From NCBI GenBank assembly GCA_028280635.1, contig JANQLM010000014.1, forward strand, positions 114,815-178,814: a stretch of DNA of 64,000 bases, given 5' to 3'. Shown piece by piece: positions 63,708 through 64,000 of the stretch; within the stretch, counting starts at the first letter, position 1; every line of letters starts with the position of its first letter. The notes under the pieces were generated by a model. The model made no database searches, was not told the origin of the DNA, and saw only the letters and a program-made list of their open reading frames with translations. The translations under genes and the position numbers were made by a program. Source of the stretch: Halieaceae bacterium. Lineage in GTDB: Bacteria; Pseudomonadota; Gammaproteobacteria; Pseudomonadales; Halieaceae.

Positions 63708-63974
63708 ATGCACTACGCAGATATTATAGCTGCGCTTACAAAAGCGGGCTATTCGCAGACTGGAGTTGCCGAGAAACTCGGCGTCTCTCAGCCCACAGTC
63801 AGCGGCGTGATACGGGGAGACGATACCAGCTACGACGTCGCCACCTTCATCGCCGCCGTCACCGACATCCCCATGAATCGAATGTGGCCCGACGGCCGGT
63901 ACTCGAAACCGGACAACGTCGGCCGTAAGCCGCGCTGGGAGCAACAGCAGTCCGGCGCGGCCAGTGCTGCCTGA
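63708..63974 (+). CDS. Ner/Cro-like DNA-binding protein
   Basis: An 88-residue protein with an HTH (GYSQTGVAEKLGVSQPTVSG, about 14-33). A segment ends in PMNRMWPDGRYS, reminiscent of the WPSRY ending of Ner/Nlp proteins of transposable phages. It is divergent from the repressor gene and would act as the early repressor that switches off the lysogenic genes. GGAG lies 6 nt before the ATG at 63708. The early genes should continue rightward beyond the window. Confidence 0.7.
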   Translation: MHYADIIAALTKAGYSQTGVAEKLGVSQPTVSGVIRGDDTSYDVATFIAAVTDIPMNRMWPDGRYSKPDNVGRKPRWEQQQSGAASAA

Positions 63975-64000
63975 CCATCCAAAAGTCCGAACGGTTCGGA

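Larger units (their letters stand above)
42720..64000. mobile_element. Prophage with Mu-like structural genes (right end outside the window)
   Basis: Genes for a Mu-type protease/scaffold, DUF2190 cement protein, capsid, DUF1320, virion morphogenesis protein, tail tube, chaperones, tape measure and fibre run leftward. A divergent repressor/Ner-like pair lies at 63.1-64 kb. The left boundary is placed at 42720, where Mu-like end repeats begin directly after the ccm operon. The element continues past 64000. No transposase, integrase, terminase, portal or lysis gene is visible in this part. Confidence 0.85.

Overview
The window is about 64 kb of high-GC, gene-dense DNA from a Gram-negative bacterium. 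A complete System I cytochrome c maturation operon (ccmABCDEFGHI) follows ttcA, and TesA/YbbA/YbbP, YgiQ, CreD and YtfJ homologues are also present. Together with CxxCH lipoproteins and acyl-CoA dehydrogenases, this fits an aerobic gammaproteobacterium, plausibly a marine Halieaceae/Cellvibrionales-type organism. That placement is inferred from gene content only; no rRNA or tRNA gene was seen.

Positions 1-42.7 kb are chromosome. 1-9 kb: a cut methyltransferase, a prokaryotic pentameric ligand-gated channel, a secreted DUF3604 protein, a TetR regulator with two acyl-CoA dehydrogenases, and a GAF/HD-GYP protein. 9.1-14.6 kb: an unusual envelope locus with a 992-residue CxxCH lipoprotein, a Tat-secreted DUF1501 protein and a 335-residue paralogue of the first protein's N-terminal part. 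14.6-24.4 kb: SPOR protein, YtfJ, an Hsp20 gene with a near-consensus sigma-32 promoter, GNAT, a RES/Xre toxin-antitoxin pair, YgiQ, a Kv-type channel, a 20-bp-arm palindrome, PhzF and a LytS/LytTR two-component pair. 24.5-34.6 kb: an exported SDR, an MFS transporter, an NTF2-like secreted protein, tesA and ybbA starting from one shared CATG, ybbP, a nested inverted repeat, creD, a TetR gene and malate dehydrogenase. 34.8-42.7 kb: ttcA-ccmABCDEFGHI.

From about 42.72 kb to the right edge lies a prophage with Mu-like structural genes. Its left boundary shows two 22-bp units with the same 11-bp core, arranged as in Mu-type transposase-binding ends. The late genes run leftward: protease/scaffold, capsid cement protein, major capsid, head completion, tail tube, tail chaperones, tape measure, baseplate/tip proteins, receptor-binding fibre, a LapG-like cysteine peptidase and a DNA adenine methylase. 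At the right end a repressor-like gene and a Ner-like gene diverge from a control region with two face-to-face promoters and a palindromic operator. Terminase, portal, lysis and transposase genes are not in the window. The first three would normally lie upstream of the protease, so the gene order is unusual or the element is rearranged.
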